NCBI RefSeq assembly: GCF_002727065.1
Contig: NZ_PDVP01000004.1
Coordinates: 215,215 to 279,214 of the forward strand
Source of the DNA: Zhengella mangrovi
Lineage (GTDB): Bacteria; Pseudomonadota; Alphaproteobacteria; Rhizobiales; Rhizobiaceae
Length of the DNA: 64,000 bases
Direction: 5' to 3'
Each line of letters begins with the position of its first letter. Position 1 is the stretch's first letter. The notes beneath the pieces were generated by a model. That model was not told the origin of the DNA and searched no databases. It saw only the letters and a list, made by a program, of their open reading frames with translations. The translations under genes and the position numbers were made by a program. Below, piece by piece: positions 38,847-47,653 of the stretch.

Positions 38847-40286
38847 TCATTCACGCCAAAAATCGGGCGTCAGGATGAGGATGCCACCAATGATCTCCAG
38901 GCGGCCAAGGATCATTTCCAGCGACAGCAGCCATTTGACCATGTCCGGCAGCGAGGAAAAATTGCCCGAAGGGCCGATCACCGGGCCGATGCCCGGGCCG
39001 ACGTTGGCCAGCGCGGTGATCGATGCTGAAAGCGCGGTCTCAAAATCCAGTCCGAAAGCCGCGTAAACGAGGCCGAAAATCGCTGCCGTCGCGGCATAGA
39101 GGATGGAGAAGATGAGCAAGCTGTCGATCGTCGACGGTCGAACGATCTCGCCTTCGAAATAGGCGGGCGACACGCGGTTCGGACGGACGGCGAGGCGCAG
39201 GCGCGAGCGGATGAAGCTCAGCAGGATGATGATGCGGAATATCTTGAAACCGCCGGCCGTGGAGCCGTTGCAGCCGCCGATGAACGTGATCAGAAAGAAA
39301 AACGAAAGAGCAAAGCTGCCCCAAAGCAAGTAATCCTGCGTGGCGTAGCCCGTTGTCGACATGACCGAAACAACATTGAAGACGGCATGGGTGAACTGGG
39401 CGAAGTCACCTTGCCCGGTATTGACCCGCGTCACGGCGAAAATGATGAGGGTCAGGACGCCGGCGAGGGCGAAGAACCACGTGACCTGCTGCAGTTCCAG
39501 TTGCCGGCGCCCCTCCGCCAGGTTGATCAGGAAGAGAAAGGGCAGGCTGGAGATGGCCATGAAGGCGATGGCGATCCAGTCGATGACGAGGCTGTCGAAG
39601 CCGCCCATGGACGAATCGCGGGTCGAAAAGCCGCCGGTGGATACCGTCGTGAAGGCGTGATTGATCGCTTCGAATGCCGTCATTCCGGCCATGAAATAGA
39701 GCGAGGCGCAGGCGACGGTGATCAGCAGGTAAAGCGAAAGCAGGCGGCGGACGAAATGTTCGACCCGGCCATAGGGCTTGACGTGCTTTTCCGAGGATTC
39801 GATAGAAAACAGCTGCTGGCCGCCGATGCGCATGGCCGGCAGGAGAAGGATGCCGATGACGACGATGCCCAATCCGCCGATCCACTGGGTCAGCGAGCGC
39901 CAGAGGAGGATGCCGGGCGGCAGGTCATCGAGGCCGCTGAGCACCGTCGAACCGGTCGTCGTCAGTCCCGACGCGGCCTCGAAAAAGGCATCGGTATAGG
40001 AAATGTGCAGACCCGAAGCCCAGAGCGGCACCGCGCAGGCGCCGGAGAAGGCAAACCATGCCAGGTTCACCAGCAGGAAGGTCTCCCGGCTCTTCAGGTC
40101 GGGTGTCGGTCCCGACAGGCCGGCCTCCACCATCAACCCGGCACCACCGATGCAAAGTGCTGAAACAGCAAAGACTTTCCAGTCCGGGTTTCCGGCTGCA
40201 AGGTCGGCAAACGCTGGAATGAGCATCGCTGCGGCGATTATGACGAGGTATCTGCCGATCGGCAGGACTACTGCCCGGAAATCCAT
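38847..40286 (-). CDS. trkH: TrkH-family potassium uptake permease
   Basis: 479 residues from the ATG at 40286 (MDFRAVVLP). Four M1-P-M2 repeats; the selectivity-filter loops include ASGLTTTGSTVL, FTTVSTGGFSTRD and SVMSTTGYATQD, each with the characteristic Thr-Thr-Gly. Moves K+ with H+ or Na+ and needs the cytoplasmic TrkA subunit, which is not in the window. The last third (FIGGCNGSTAGGFKIFR) is fully conserved. Confidence 0.95.
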   Translation of the reverse strand: MDFRAVVLPIGRYLVIIAAAMLIPAFADLAAGNPDWKVFAVSALCIGGAGLMVEAGLSGPTPDLKSRETFLLVNLAWFAFSGACAVPLWASGLHISYTDAFFEAASGLTTTGSTVLSGLDDLPPGILLWRSLTQWIGGLGIVVIGILLLPAMRIGGQQLFSIESSEKHVKPYGRVEHFVRRLLSLYLLITVACASLYFMAGMTAFEAINHAFTTVSTGGFSTRDSSMGGFDSLVIDWIAIAFMAISSLPFLFLINLAEGRRQLELQQVTWFFALAGVLTLIIFAVTRVNTGQGDFAQFTHAVFNVVSVMSTTGYATQDYLLWGSFALSFFFLITFIGGCNGSTAGGFKIFRIIILLSFIRSRLRLAVRPNRVSPAYFEGEIVRPSTIDSLLIFSILYAATAAIFGLVYAAFGLDFETALSASITALANVGPGIGPVIGPSGNFSSLPDMVKWLLSLEMILGRLEIIGGILILTPDFWRE

Positions 40287-40442
40287 TGCATCCCGTTCCG
40301 GTTGGACGCGCCGCCATAGCATGCAACCGGAATGGCGGCAAGAATTTCAGCGTTTTGTCATGTTGGCCGCGGTTATTCGGATGCGACGATGGAACATGCC
40401 GTCTTTGGGGCCAGGCTTGACCAGAAAACAGGACGTTCTTTC

Positions 40443-42098
40443 ATGATGGCAAGGCCGGTACTCAACGCGCGCACGATGGCATTCCTGCTGGCGATCCTCG
40501 TGACAGTGCTGATGAACGCATCGACGTTCCGGATCGCCGGTGGCGTGTTCCAGGCCCATCCCGACGATGTCTGGCGCCTGATGGCCGGACTCTTCCTGGT
40601 GCACGCTGCGCTGTTCGTCTCGTTGACCTTTCCCTTGGTCTTCAAGCCGGTTGCCGCCTTCCTGGTTATCGGAGCAGCGGTGGCCTCCTATTTTATGGAC
40701 GCCTTCGGGACGATCATCGACAAGGACATGATCGTCAATGCCGCCACCACGACCCACACGGAAGCAAAGCATCTCATCACGCCGGATTTCGCCTTCCACG
40801 TCCTGCTCTATGGCATTCTGCCGGTCGCGCTGCTGTTCTGGGTCAAGCGCAAGAAGACCCGGTTCTGGCGCGACGTGGCGATCAACATTCCGCTCATCCT
40901 GGTGATGCTGGTCGGTGCCGGCGCGCTCATCTTTTCCGATTATGCCGCGTTCTCGTCCGCCTTTCGCGAGCGCAAGGATCTCGTCTTCGCGCTCAACCCG
41001 ATCGGTCCGAGCTATGCCATCGTGAAATATGTCAAGCAGGCGCAGGGCGAAGCCAACATCGTGGTCCAGCCCATCGGCGAGGATGCGCACCCGGGGCCGT
41101 TCCTGGCTGGCGCCGACAAGCCCGTCTTCCTCGTTCTCGTCGTCGGCGAAACGCTCAGGGCGCAGAACGTCGGTCTGAACGGGTACGAGCGGCAGACAAC
41201 GCCGGAACTGGCCGGCATCAACCCGCTCTATTTTCCGAACACCACCAGTTGCGGCACTGCCACGGCCGTTTCCATGCCCTGCATGTTCTCGATGTACGGG
41301 CGTGAAGACTACTCGGACCTGCGCGGGCTGGATCACGAGAACCTCCTGGACGTCCTGCACCGGGCCGGATTCGACATCGAGTGGTGGGACAACAACACCG
41401 GCGACAAGAAGATCGCCGCGCGGTTCCCCAGCAGCATCCTGACGCATTCGGCGGACCCTGCCTATTGCGACGCCGACGAGTGCAACGACGGCATCTTTCT
41501 GGACCGGTTGAAGAAGCGGATGGAGGATGCCAGGCAGAACACGGTTCTGGTCATGCACCAGATCGGCAGCCACGGACCGGCCTATTTCAAGCGCTACCCG
41601 CCGGAATTCGAAGAATACAAGCCGGCCTGCCAGTCGGCGCAGTTCTCGGATTGCACGAGCGACGAGATCCGGAACGCCTACGACAACACGGTGCTCTACA
41701 CCGATCACATTCTCGCGGAGTTCATCCGTCTGCAGGAGGCGCAGTCAGACCACCTCCTGACGGGGCTGGTCTTTGCTTCCGACCACGGCGAATCGCTGGG
41801 TGAAGACGGACTGTACCTGCATGGCGCGCCCTATTTCATCGCGCCCGACACGCAGACGCACGTCCCCTTCCTGGCGTGGTTCTCTCCGGAATTCCGCAAG
41901 GAGCTTGGGCTCGACGAGACCTGCCTGCGCGGCAAGGCCGGGGTGCCCGCCAGCCACGACAATTTTTTCCATTCCGTGCTTGGCGCGGTCGACGTGGCGA
42001 CCGGTGTTCGCGATGCCGCGCTCGATCTCTTCGGCACATGCCGTACCGGGACCGATGCGGTCCAGTCCGCCAAGGCGCCGGGCGCGTCGGCCCAGTAG
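40443..42098 (+). CDS. eptA: Lipid A phosphoethanolamine transferase
   Basis: 551 residues from the ATG at 40443; an ATG in a weaker context lies at 40332. Five N-terminal membrane helices (to about residue 185) anchor a periplasmic sulfatase-fold domain. The catalytic Thr lies in NTTSCGTATAVSMPCMFS, and metal ligands in VVGETLRAQNVGLNGY and ASDHGESLGEDGLYLHG. Adds phosphoethanolamine to lipid A, which lowers surface charge and polymyxin binding. No pmrAB pair is adjacent. Several Cys (SCGT, MPCMF, PAYCDADEC, PACQ, DCTSD) form the disulfides known for the family. Confidence 0.93.
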   Translation: MMARPVLNARTMAFLLAILVTVLMNASTFRIAGGVFQAHPDDVWRLMAGLFLVHAALFVSLTFPLVFKPVAAFLVIGAAVASYFMDAFGTIIDKDMIVNAATTTHTEAKHLITPDFAFHVLLYGILPVALLFWVKRKKTRFWRDVAINIPLILVMLVGAGALIFSDYAAFSSAFRERKDLVFALNPIGPSYAIVKYVKQAQGEANIVVQPIGEDAHPGPFLAGADKPVFLVLVVGETLRAQNVGLNGYERQTTPELAGINPLYFPNTTSCGTATAVSMPCMFSMYGREDYSDLRGLDHENLLDVLHRAGFDIEWWDNNTGDKKIAARFPSSILTHSADPAYCDADECNDGIFLDRLKKRMEDARQNTVLVMHQIGSHGPAYFKRYPPEFEEYKPACQSAQFSDCTSDEIRNAYDNTVLYTDHILAEFIRLQEAQSDHLLTGLVFASDHGESLGEDGLYLHGAPYFIAPDTQTHVPFLAWFSPEFRKELGLDETCLRGKAGVPASHDNFFHSVLGAVDVATGVRDAALDLFGTCRTGTDAVQSAKAPGASAQ

Positions 42099-42105
42099 TC
42101 CGATT

Positions 42106-42456
42106 TCAGAAGAGGGCGCCGCCGTCCGGAACGCGCTTGTCGATCGCGCCGAGGACGACTTCACCGTCCTCGTCCGGAAAGCCGAGGGTCAGGACCTCGG
42201 ACATGAACTTGCCGATCTGGCGCGGCGGAAAGTTCACCACCGCCATGACCTGGCGACCGACCAGTCCTTCGGGCTCGTAGTGGCGGGTGATCTGCGCGGA
42301 ACTGCGTTTCACGCCGATCTCCGGCCCGAAGTCGATCTTCAGCTTGATGGCGGGTTTGCGGGCCTCGGGATAGGGCTCCGCCTCGACGATCGTGCCGGCC
42401 CGTATGTCGATCTTCTCGAAATCCGCCCAGCTGATTTCCGGTTTCCTCGGTGCCAT
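42106..42456 (-). CDS. csaA: tRNA-binding-domain protein CsaA
   Basis: 116 residues, a stand-alone EMAP/OB-fold tRNA-binding domain. Family segments: FEKIDIRAGTIVEAEPYPEARKPAIKLKIDFG, SSAQITRHYEPEGLVGRQVMAVVNFPPRQIG and SEVLTLGFPD. Described as an export-related chaperone in Bacillus. It follows the YbjN gene by 4 bases and converges with eptA. Confidence 0.93.
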   Translation of the reverse strand: MAPRKPEISWADFEKIDIRAGTIVEAEPYPEARKPAIKLKIDFGPEIGVKRSSAQITRHYEPEGLVGRQVMAVVNFPPRQIGKFMSEVLTLGFPDEDGEVVLGAIDKRVPDGGALF

Positions 42457-42460
42457 GGCG

Positions 42461-42967
42461 TCAGGCCGTGCCGAAGGTTTCGAACATCACGTTGCGCATG
42501 GCTTCCTCTGCCGGCTGCCCGGCCCAGACCACGAACTGGAAGCACTGGTAGTAGGCCTCGCAGGATTCCAGCGCCGAACTCAACATGGTCTGGACCTGTA
42601 ATGCGGAGGGTTCCAGGCCACCGGGCAGAATGAGGGTGTGGCGGAACATGATCGCGCCTTCGCGCTGCCAGAGATCGAAATGGCCGAAGAGCAGCTGCTC
42701 GTTGATGATCGACAGCAGGCGCATCACCTCGAGGGCCCGGCTGTCGGGAACCTTCAGGTCAAAGGCGCAGGCCACGTGGAGCGCCTCGAAATCCTCCATC
42801 CAGGAAAACGACACGTGATAGTCCGTCCAGTTGCCGGCGACCGAAACCGACAATTCGTCGTCGGCGGAACGATCGAAGGCCCAGTCGTAGTGCAGGGCGA
42901 CCTGTTCGATCACGTCCACCGGGTGGGCTTCGCGTGGTTCGTCCAGGTCAATGTCGATCAGGCTCAT
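42461..42967 (-). CDS. YbjN-domain protein
   Basis: 168 residues from the ATG at 42967. The YbjN fold (similar to type III secretion chaperones) is seen in YDWAFDRSADDELSVSVAGNW, LLSIINEQLLFGHFDLWQREGAIMFRHTLIL and CEAYYQCFQFVVWAG. A conserved alphaproteobacterial gene placed near csaA and lgt; role unknown, perhaps in surface properties or stress. No signal peptide. Confidence 0.88.
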   Translation of the reverse strand: MSLIDIDLDEPREAHPVDVIEQVALHYDWAFDRSADDELSVSVAGNWTDYHVSFSWMEDFEALHVACAFDLKVPDSRALEVMRLLSIINEQLLFGHFDLWQREGAIMFRHTLILPGGLEPSALQVQTMLSSALESCEAYYQCFQFVVWAGQPAEEAMRNVMFETFGTA

Positions 42968-43304
42968 TGCTTTCCTCTCCGGCATGGCGGCGGGTTCGGC
43001 CACGATGGATGGCCGGCGTGAACGCAAACACATGGAACACATGCCCCTCGGGGGCTTCGGGGCGCGAGACGCCCAACCCTGCCCGCCATGACCCGTGGTT
43101 TCGAATCATGTCGTAGATTCAGTGTATTGAAGCGGAGTCTGGTGACCACCCCTTTTCCGCTTCGAGGCGAAGAAGGATGTGGACGGCGGTTGAATCACAA
43201 TGTCTGCCCGAAGGGCCAAGGGATTCCGCGCAAAGGATTTTTCCCTGCGGCGTGCCTGTGAATAACCTGTGTCAAAAACCGTTGGAGAAATCCGTGCGGC
43301 CGGT
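42968..43304. other. 337-bp intergenic region without gene
   Basis: Lies between YbjN and ubiK, both leftward. proC commonly occupies this place in relatives (from memory) but is absent. No credible gene, hairpin terminator or repeat was found; the open frames are antisense-type. Confidence 0.5.
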
Positions 43305-43580
43305 TCAGGCCTTGGCATTTTCCATGGCGGCGATGCGCTCCTCGAGCTTTTCGAGGCGTTCGGAGAGGGCGCGGTTTTCAGCCCTGGCCTTGACGGCCAT
43401 GTCGCGCATGGCCTCGAAATCCTCGCGGGAAACCAGGTCCATGGACGCGACGAGCCGCTCGGCCTGGGCGCGCATGGCCGTTTCGACTTCGCGACGGACC
43501 CCCTGGGCAGCGCCTGCGGCATCCGTCATCAGCTTGGCGAATTCGTCGAGGATACGGTTCGGTCCGGCGCCTGTGGTCAT
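43305..43580 (-). CDS. ubiK: Ubiquinone biosynthesis accessory factor UbiK (BMFP)
   Basis: 91 residues from the ATG at 43580. N-terminal amphipathic helix (NRILDEFAKLMTDAAGAAQGVRRE) and a C-terminal coiled coil (AENRALSERLEKLEERIAAMENAKA), the layout of the membrane-fusogenic BMFP/UbiK family. UbiK supports UbiJ in organising ubiquinone synthesis under aerobic conditions. It is divergent from lgt by 132 bases, a conserved arrangement. Confidence 0.88.
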   Translation of the reverse strand: MTTGAGPNRILDEFAKLMTDAAGAAQGVRREVETAMRAQAERLVASMDLVSREDFEAMRDMAVKARAENRALSERLEKLEERIAAMENAKA

Positions 43581-43712
43581 GGAACAGCCCTTTCTCGTCT
43601 TTCCACTGGTGAGGTAAGGCGGGCGGGCGGCGATTGCAAGCGTCCAGTTGCCCCCGGGCGCGTGCCTTGACCTTGAAACAGGGGCGGGGCAAACCTGCCG
43701 GCGACCGGCCGT

Positions 43713-44588
43713 ATGCCACAGTGGAGACCCTGCACCTTGCCAGACATCCTGACCCTGCCGCTCAGCCTGCTCTCCTATCCGCAGATCGACCCGGTGATCT
43801 TTTCCATCGGGCCCCTGTCCGTACGCTGGTACGGGCTCGGCTACGTGGCCGGCATCCTGTTCGGATGGTGGTATTCGCGCCGCCTGGTCCAGACGCCGCG
43901 GCTCTGGGCCCAGGGGCAACCGCCGATGTCGCCGGTCGACCTGGACGATCTGGTCGTCTGGGCTGCGATCGGCATCGTCGCCGGCGGACGCATCGGCTAC
44001 ATCCTGTTCTACGACCTGCAACGCTACCTGGCACACCCGCTCGACATGCTGGCGCTCTGGGAAGGCGGCATGTCCTTCCATGGCGGCATGCTGGGAACGA
44101 CGCTGGCAATGATCCTGTTTGCACGCAGCCGGGGCATCCCCGTCTGGAGCCTTTTCGACGTGGTGGCCGCGGGCGTTCCGCCGGCGCTCGGCCTTGTCCG
44201 CGTTGCCAACTTCATCAACGCAGAGCTCTGGGGCCGGCCGACCGATGCGGCCATCGGCATGATCTTTCCTACCGACCCCCTGCAGGTGCCGCGTCACCCG
44301 AGCCAGCTTTACGAGGCGGCGCTGGAAGGCGTGGTGCTGTTCGCGGTGCTGGCCATCCTCGTCTGGGGGCCGAAGATGCTCAGGCGGCAGCGCTTTGTCA
44401 GCGGCACCTTCGTGGCCGGTTATGGCCTTGCGCGGATCGCGGTAGAGTTTTTCCGGGAGCCTGATCCGCAACTTGGCTACCTGCTCGGGACGGACTGGCT
44501 GACGATGGGAATGGTCCTTTCCGTGCCCATGGTGCTTGCCGGCGCCTGGGCAATGACAACAGCGCGCCGGCCGGACGCCACCGCGTGA
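43713..44588 (+). CDS. lgt: Prolipoprotein diacylglyceryl transferase
   Basis: 291 residues, seven membrane helices. Attaches diacylglycerol to the Cys of prolipoproteins. The Lgt signature with the essential Arg and Gly residues is in [11 protein letters not shown] and [20 protein letters not shown]; the HGGMLG motif ([10 protein letters not shown]) holds the essential His. The 3' end overlaps the midA start by 4 bases (GTGA). Confidence 0.96.
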   Translation: MPQWRPCTLPDILTLPLSLLSYPQIDPVIFSIGPLSVRWYGLGYVAGILFGWWYSRRLVQTPRLWAQGQPPMSPVDLDDLVVWAAIGIVAGGRIGYILFYDLQRYLAHPLDMLALWEGGMSFHGGMLGTTLAMILFARSRGIPVWSLFDVVAAGVPPALGLVRVANFINAELWGRPTDAAIGMIFPTDPLQVPRHPSQLYEAALEGVVLFAVLAILVWGPKMLRRQRFVSGTFVAGYGLARIAVEFFREPDPQLGYLLGTDWLTMGMVLSVPMVLAGAWAMTTARRPDATA

Positions 44589-45658
44589 CAGCGTTGAAGG
44601 AGAAGCTGGTTCGCCAGATCGGGCTGACCGGGCCGATGAGCGTGGCGGATTACTTCGCGGCCTGCCTGTTCGACCCGGAACATGGCTACTACGTGACGCG
44701 CGAACCCTTCGGCGTGCGCGGCGATTTCACCACCGCGCCCGAAGTGAGCCAGATGTTCGGTGAGCTTGTCGCTGCCTGGGCGTTTTCCAATTGGCAGGCT
44801 ATGGGCGCGCCGGACCGCTTCGTGTTCGCCGAAATCGGACCCGGGCGCGGCACGATGATGGCGGACATGCTGCGCGTTCTGGCCCGCTTGCAGGGGGGAG
44901 CGATGATGGCTGCGGCCCATGTCCATCTCGTGGAAGCCAGCCCGCGGCTTCGCGCGGTCCAGCAGGACCGTCTTCGCGATGCGCCGGCCTCGCTGACCTG
45001 GGTGGAGCGCATCGAGGACCTGCCGGCACTGCCGCTCATCATCGTCGGCAACGAGCTGTTCGACGCCATCCCGATCCGCCAGTACGTGAAGGCCGGTGGC
45101 CAATGGCGCGAGCGCATGATCGGATTGGTCGACGGTTCGCTTGCCTTCCTGGCTGGCGCGATTCCCGCCGATCCCGGTCTCCTGCCGCCGGATGCAGCCG
45201 GCGCGCCCGACGGCGCCATAGCCGAGATCGCACCGCAAAGGGCGGCCCTGATGGACACGATCGCGGCCCATCTCGCCGGATATGGCGGCGCAGGACTGTT
45301 CCCCGACTACGGCTACGGACAGCCGGCCTGCGGCGATACGCTGCAGGCGGTGAAAGGCCATCGGCCGGATCCCGTGCTGGATCACCCGGGAACCGCGGAC
45401 CTGACCGCCCATGTCGACTTCGCGGCCCTCGCCCGCGTGGCACAGGGCCACGGACTTGCGGCGCGACTGGCCGACCAGGGCGATTTCCTGCTTCGGCTCG
45501 GGCTGCTCGAACGCGCCGGATCCCTCGGTGCCGGGAAATCGGAGGCGCAACAGGACGCGATCCGCGAGGCCGTGGAACGTCTGGCCGGCCCTGAGCAGAT
45601 GGGAAAACTGTTCAAGGTGCTGGGTATCGGCGGCAAGGGTTTGCTGCAAATGGCGTGA
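44585..45658 (+). CDS. MidA-type SAM-dependent methyltransferase (NDUFAF7 homologue)
   Basis: 357 residues with a GTG start at 44585 inside the lgt stop. The SAM-binding motif I is [14 protein letters not shown], and [21 protein letters not shown] is the conserved second region of the DUF185/MidA family. The mitochondrial counterpart methylates an arginine of the complex I subunit NDUFS2. Conserved partner of lgt; pgeF normally follows in relatives but is at 27.9 kb here. Confidence 0.9.
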   Translation: MTALKEKLVRQIGLTGPMSVADYFAACLFDPEHGYYVTREPFGVRGDFTTAPEVSQMFGELVAAWAFSNWQAMGAPDRFVFAEIGPGRGTMMADMLRVLARLQGGAMMAAAHVHLVEASPRLRAVQQDRLRDAPASLTWVERIEDLPALPLIIVGNELFDAIPIRQYVKAGGQWRERMIGLVDGSLAFLAGAIPADPGLLPPDAAGAPDGAIAEIAPQRAALMDTIAAHLAGYGGAGLFPDYGYGQPACGDTLQAVKGHRPDPVLDHPGTADLTAHVDFAALARVAQGHGLAARLADQGDFLLRLGLLERAGSLGAGKSEAQQDAIREAVERLAGPEQMGKLFKVLGIGGKGLLQMA

Positions 45659-45776
45659 CATGGGGCCAAGATCGACCGCCATGCGGTGATTGATCTAGCG
45701 CAAGGCAAACGTGCATTGCATGTCGGAATCTATATATGAAGCCGGCAGAAAGGCCGGCCATGAAAGGAGAGCCCCC

Positions 45777-46046
45777 ATGAAGACGTACATTCTTGCCGCT
45801 GCGCTCGCCGCCGCCACTGCCGCCATTCCGACCGCCGCCTCGGCCCAAAGCTGCTACGATCTCTGGTATGAGCGCAATCTCATTTATGCAGAGAACGGGT
45901 ACTGCTTCGAGACGCGCCTGGCACGCCGGGTCTTCCGGGATTACGATTGCTGGACCAGCAACCCGCGCCTCTCGCAGCGCGAACAGCGGCGCGTCCAGCG
46001 GATCCAGCGCGAAGAGCGCCGCCGTGGTTGCCGCGTGAACCGCTGA
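45777..46046 (+). CDS. Secreted YARHG-domain protein
   Basis: 89 residues; ATG at 45777 with AAAGGAG upstream. A signal peptide (to ASA-Q, about residue 24), then the YARHG motif LWYERNLIYAENGYCFET and a Cys-rich end (CWTSNP, RRGCR). Four Cys in the mature part suggest two disulfides. YARHG is a bacterial periplasmic domain of unknown role, frequently next to peptidases or toxins. The C-terminus is Arg/Gln-rich. Confidence 0.85.
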   Translation: MKTYILAAALAAATAAIPTAASAQSCYDLWYERNLIYAENGYCFETRLARRVFRDYDCWTSNPRLSQREQRRVQRIQREERRRGCRVNR

Positions 46047-46106
46047 CCGACCCCGTAACCGGCCGCATGACATTGCCCCCGGTTCGCGCGCGCCGGACTT
46101 CGGGCA

Positions 46107-46137
46107 GGCGGGGCCGAAAGGCCCCGCCGATCTCGTT
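46107..46137 (+). terminator. Probable terminator with GAAA tetraloop
   Basis: Perfect 9-bp stem GGCGGGGCC/GGCCCCGCC closed by GAAA, followed after 6 bases by CGTTTT. The T-tract is weak, but the position after the YARHG gene fits. Confidence 0.6.
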
Positions 46138-46171
46138 TTCGGGGAGGGTATCTCTGCGCGGAGGAGGTTCC

Positions 46172-46537
46172 ATGCAATTTCGCTCCCGCCGAGCCACGGT
46201 TCTGGGCGCTGTTTCCGCCCTTCTGGCCGGCCTGATGGTTGTCGGCCCTGTGCCAGCCGCCCATGCCTCGCGGCCCGTTGCGGTCGAGATCACCGGCTGC
46301 GTCCGGGACGGCTCCTTTGTCTCGGAAATGACGGATTTCGGGACGCATACGAGCGACGGTTCCTACGTGATCCGCCTCTTCGGCAGGCGGGACCAGGCGA
46401 GCGGTGCGGCCGATCCCATCGACCTTGGTCCCCACGAGGGGATGAGGCTTCGCATCAAGGGCTACCTGTCGCCGGGCGACCGGATGACGACCAGCCCGGA
46501 CGGCATCGAGGTCATCGGCCCCTGCGACGGGACATGA
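46172..46537 (+). CDS. Hypothetical secreted protein
   Basis: 121 residues; ATG at 46172 with a strong GAGGAGG site. The N-terminus RSRRATVLGAV...VVGPVPAAHAS is a signal peptide with possible twin-arginine character. The mature 88 residues hold two Cys (TGCVRDG and IGPCDG), probably bonded, and beta-rich segments (VIRLFGRRDQ, MRLRIKGYLSPGDRM). I recognise no family. Confidence 0.72.
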   Translation: MQFRSRRATVLGAVSALLAGLMVVGPVPAAHASRPVAVEITGCVRDGSFVSEMTDFGTHTSDGSYVIRLFGRRDQASGAADPIDLGPHEGMRLRIKGYLSPGDRMTTSPDGIEVIGPCDGT

Positions 46538-46569
46538 CGGGCAGGTGGCGTTAAACGTGGCTTGCCGCG

Positions 46570-47100
46570 TCAGTCGTTGTTGACCTGGAAGCTGGTCCTT
46601 CCGGTCGCGAGGTCGTAGGTCAACAGGCCTTTCTGCGACGGGCAGCAATGCGGATCGTTCTCGAGCCACCTGTGGCCCTGGAAGGTGATGTCACCGTCAC
46701 CGACGTAGAAGTTCTCGGCAATGAAACGCATGTCGTCGATGACGTCGGTCAACAACAGCCGGGTGCCGCTGTTGCCGGACATCGCGAAATACTGGCCGTG
46801 CTTGTTGCCGCCACTGCATTGGGCAGTGTCGACCAGAACCGCGAAAGTGCCGTCGCCGGCCGGCTTGACGTCGTAGCCGGTCACGAACTCGACGCCCCAT
46901 TCGCTCCGGTCGTCCTGCGGGCAAGCCTCGTATCGTTCGACGAGGCCCGATCCAACAGTCTGCAGGTGACGGTTCGCCGTCGCCAGGACGTCTGGCAGGA
47001 GATCGGAAAGGCGGTCCCTGGCCGATGCATCCATGGCCATGAGCGGACCTGTTCCCGCGATCAGGAGCCGGAGCGCGAAGACGCAGATCGTTTTCATCAT
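46570..47100 (-). CDS. Hypothetical secreted protein
   Basis: 176 residues with a start at one of two adjacent ATGs. A signal peptide (to about residue 27), then a mature domain with six Cys (one in YEACPQDD, one in TAQCSGGNK, a pair in PHCCPSQ). The C-terminal YFAMSGNSGTRLLLTDVIDDMRF and DITFQGHRWLENDPHCC look like a beta-sandwich ligand or inhibitor domain. Convergent with the gene at 46172. Not recognised. Confidence 0.7.
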   Translation of the reverse strand: MMKTICVFALRLLIAGTGPLMAMDASARDRLSDLLPDVLATANRHLQTVGSGLVERYEACPQDDRSEWGVEFVTGYDVKPAGDGTFAVLVDTAQCSGGNKHGQYFAMSGNSGTRLLLTDVIDDMRFIAENFYVGDGDITFQGHRWLENDPHCCPSQKGLLTYDLATGRTSFQVNND

Positions 47101-47278
47101 CCATCCACCCAGGCGGTTTCTCTCCCCGGACGCGAAGTCCGGCGCGCGAAAATCCTATCACGAAACATCACCGGGCGAATTCTTTTCGCGCGCTGCGCCA
47201 TCGTCCTGCGAACCGGCGGGTCCGAGAGGGCGCGACCGGCCGTCTTCGCCCGTTGACGGAGACGCCGGAACCGCGGCG

Positions 47279-47653
47279 CTATTCTGACGGCTCCAGCCTG
47301 CGCTCGATAGTCCGGATGATCTCGTTGGGCGTGGATGGCTTCGCGATCAGGCCGCAATGGGGATACCGGTCCATCGCTTCGTACTTGTCGAAGTGACCGG
47401 AGTGAAAAATGAAGGGAATCTTGTTGCCGGCGAGGCGATCGGCGAGAGGAAAGACCGTCTCTGCCTGTAGCTGGACGTCCAGGATGGCAATATCGACCGA
47501 TGCAAGGTCCGCTTTCATCGCGGTATCCAGGCTCGCGAAGGGTCCCTCGACCTGGTACCCGGCCTCCTCCAACGTGAACTGAAGATCCATAGCGATCAGC
47601 ATTTCGTCTTCGACGAGCATCACCGTTTTCAAAGGTACCCCCTCAAGCGTCAA
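47279..47653 (-). CDS. Single-domain response regulator
   Basis: 124 residues, a receiver domain with no output. Acidic pocket EDE in VMLVEDEMLIAMD, phospho-Asp in VDIAILDVQLQ, and Lys in LIAKPST. The N-terminal 10 residues may not be translated (the true start may be at a downstream in-frame codon). Its 5' end overlaps the 3' end of the HWE kinase by 11 bases, so it is very likely that kinase's phospho-acceptor or a phosphate sink. Confidence 0.92.
   Translation of the reverse strand: MTLEGVPLKTVMLVEDEMLIAMDLQFTLEEAGYQVEGPFASLDTAMKADLASVDIAILDVQLQAETVFPLADRLAGNKIPFIFHSGHFDKYEAMDRYPHCGLIAKPSTPNEIIRTIERRLEPSE

Noticed and set aside
42968..43304. A hidden proC or other small gene between YbjN and ubiK
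   Set aside because: The stretch is too short for proC and no frame has a convincing start, ribosome site or family motif.
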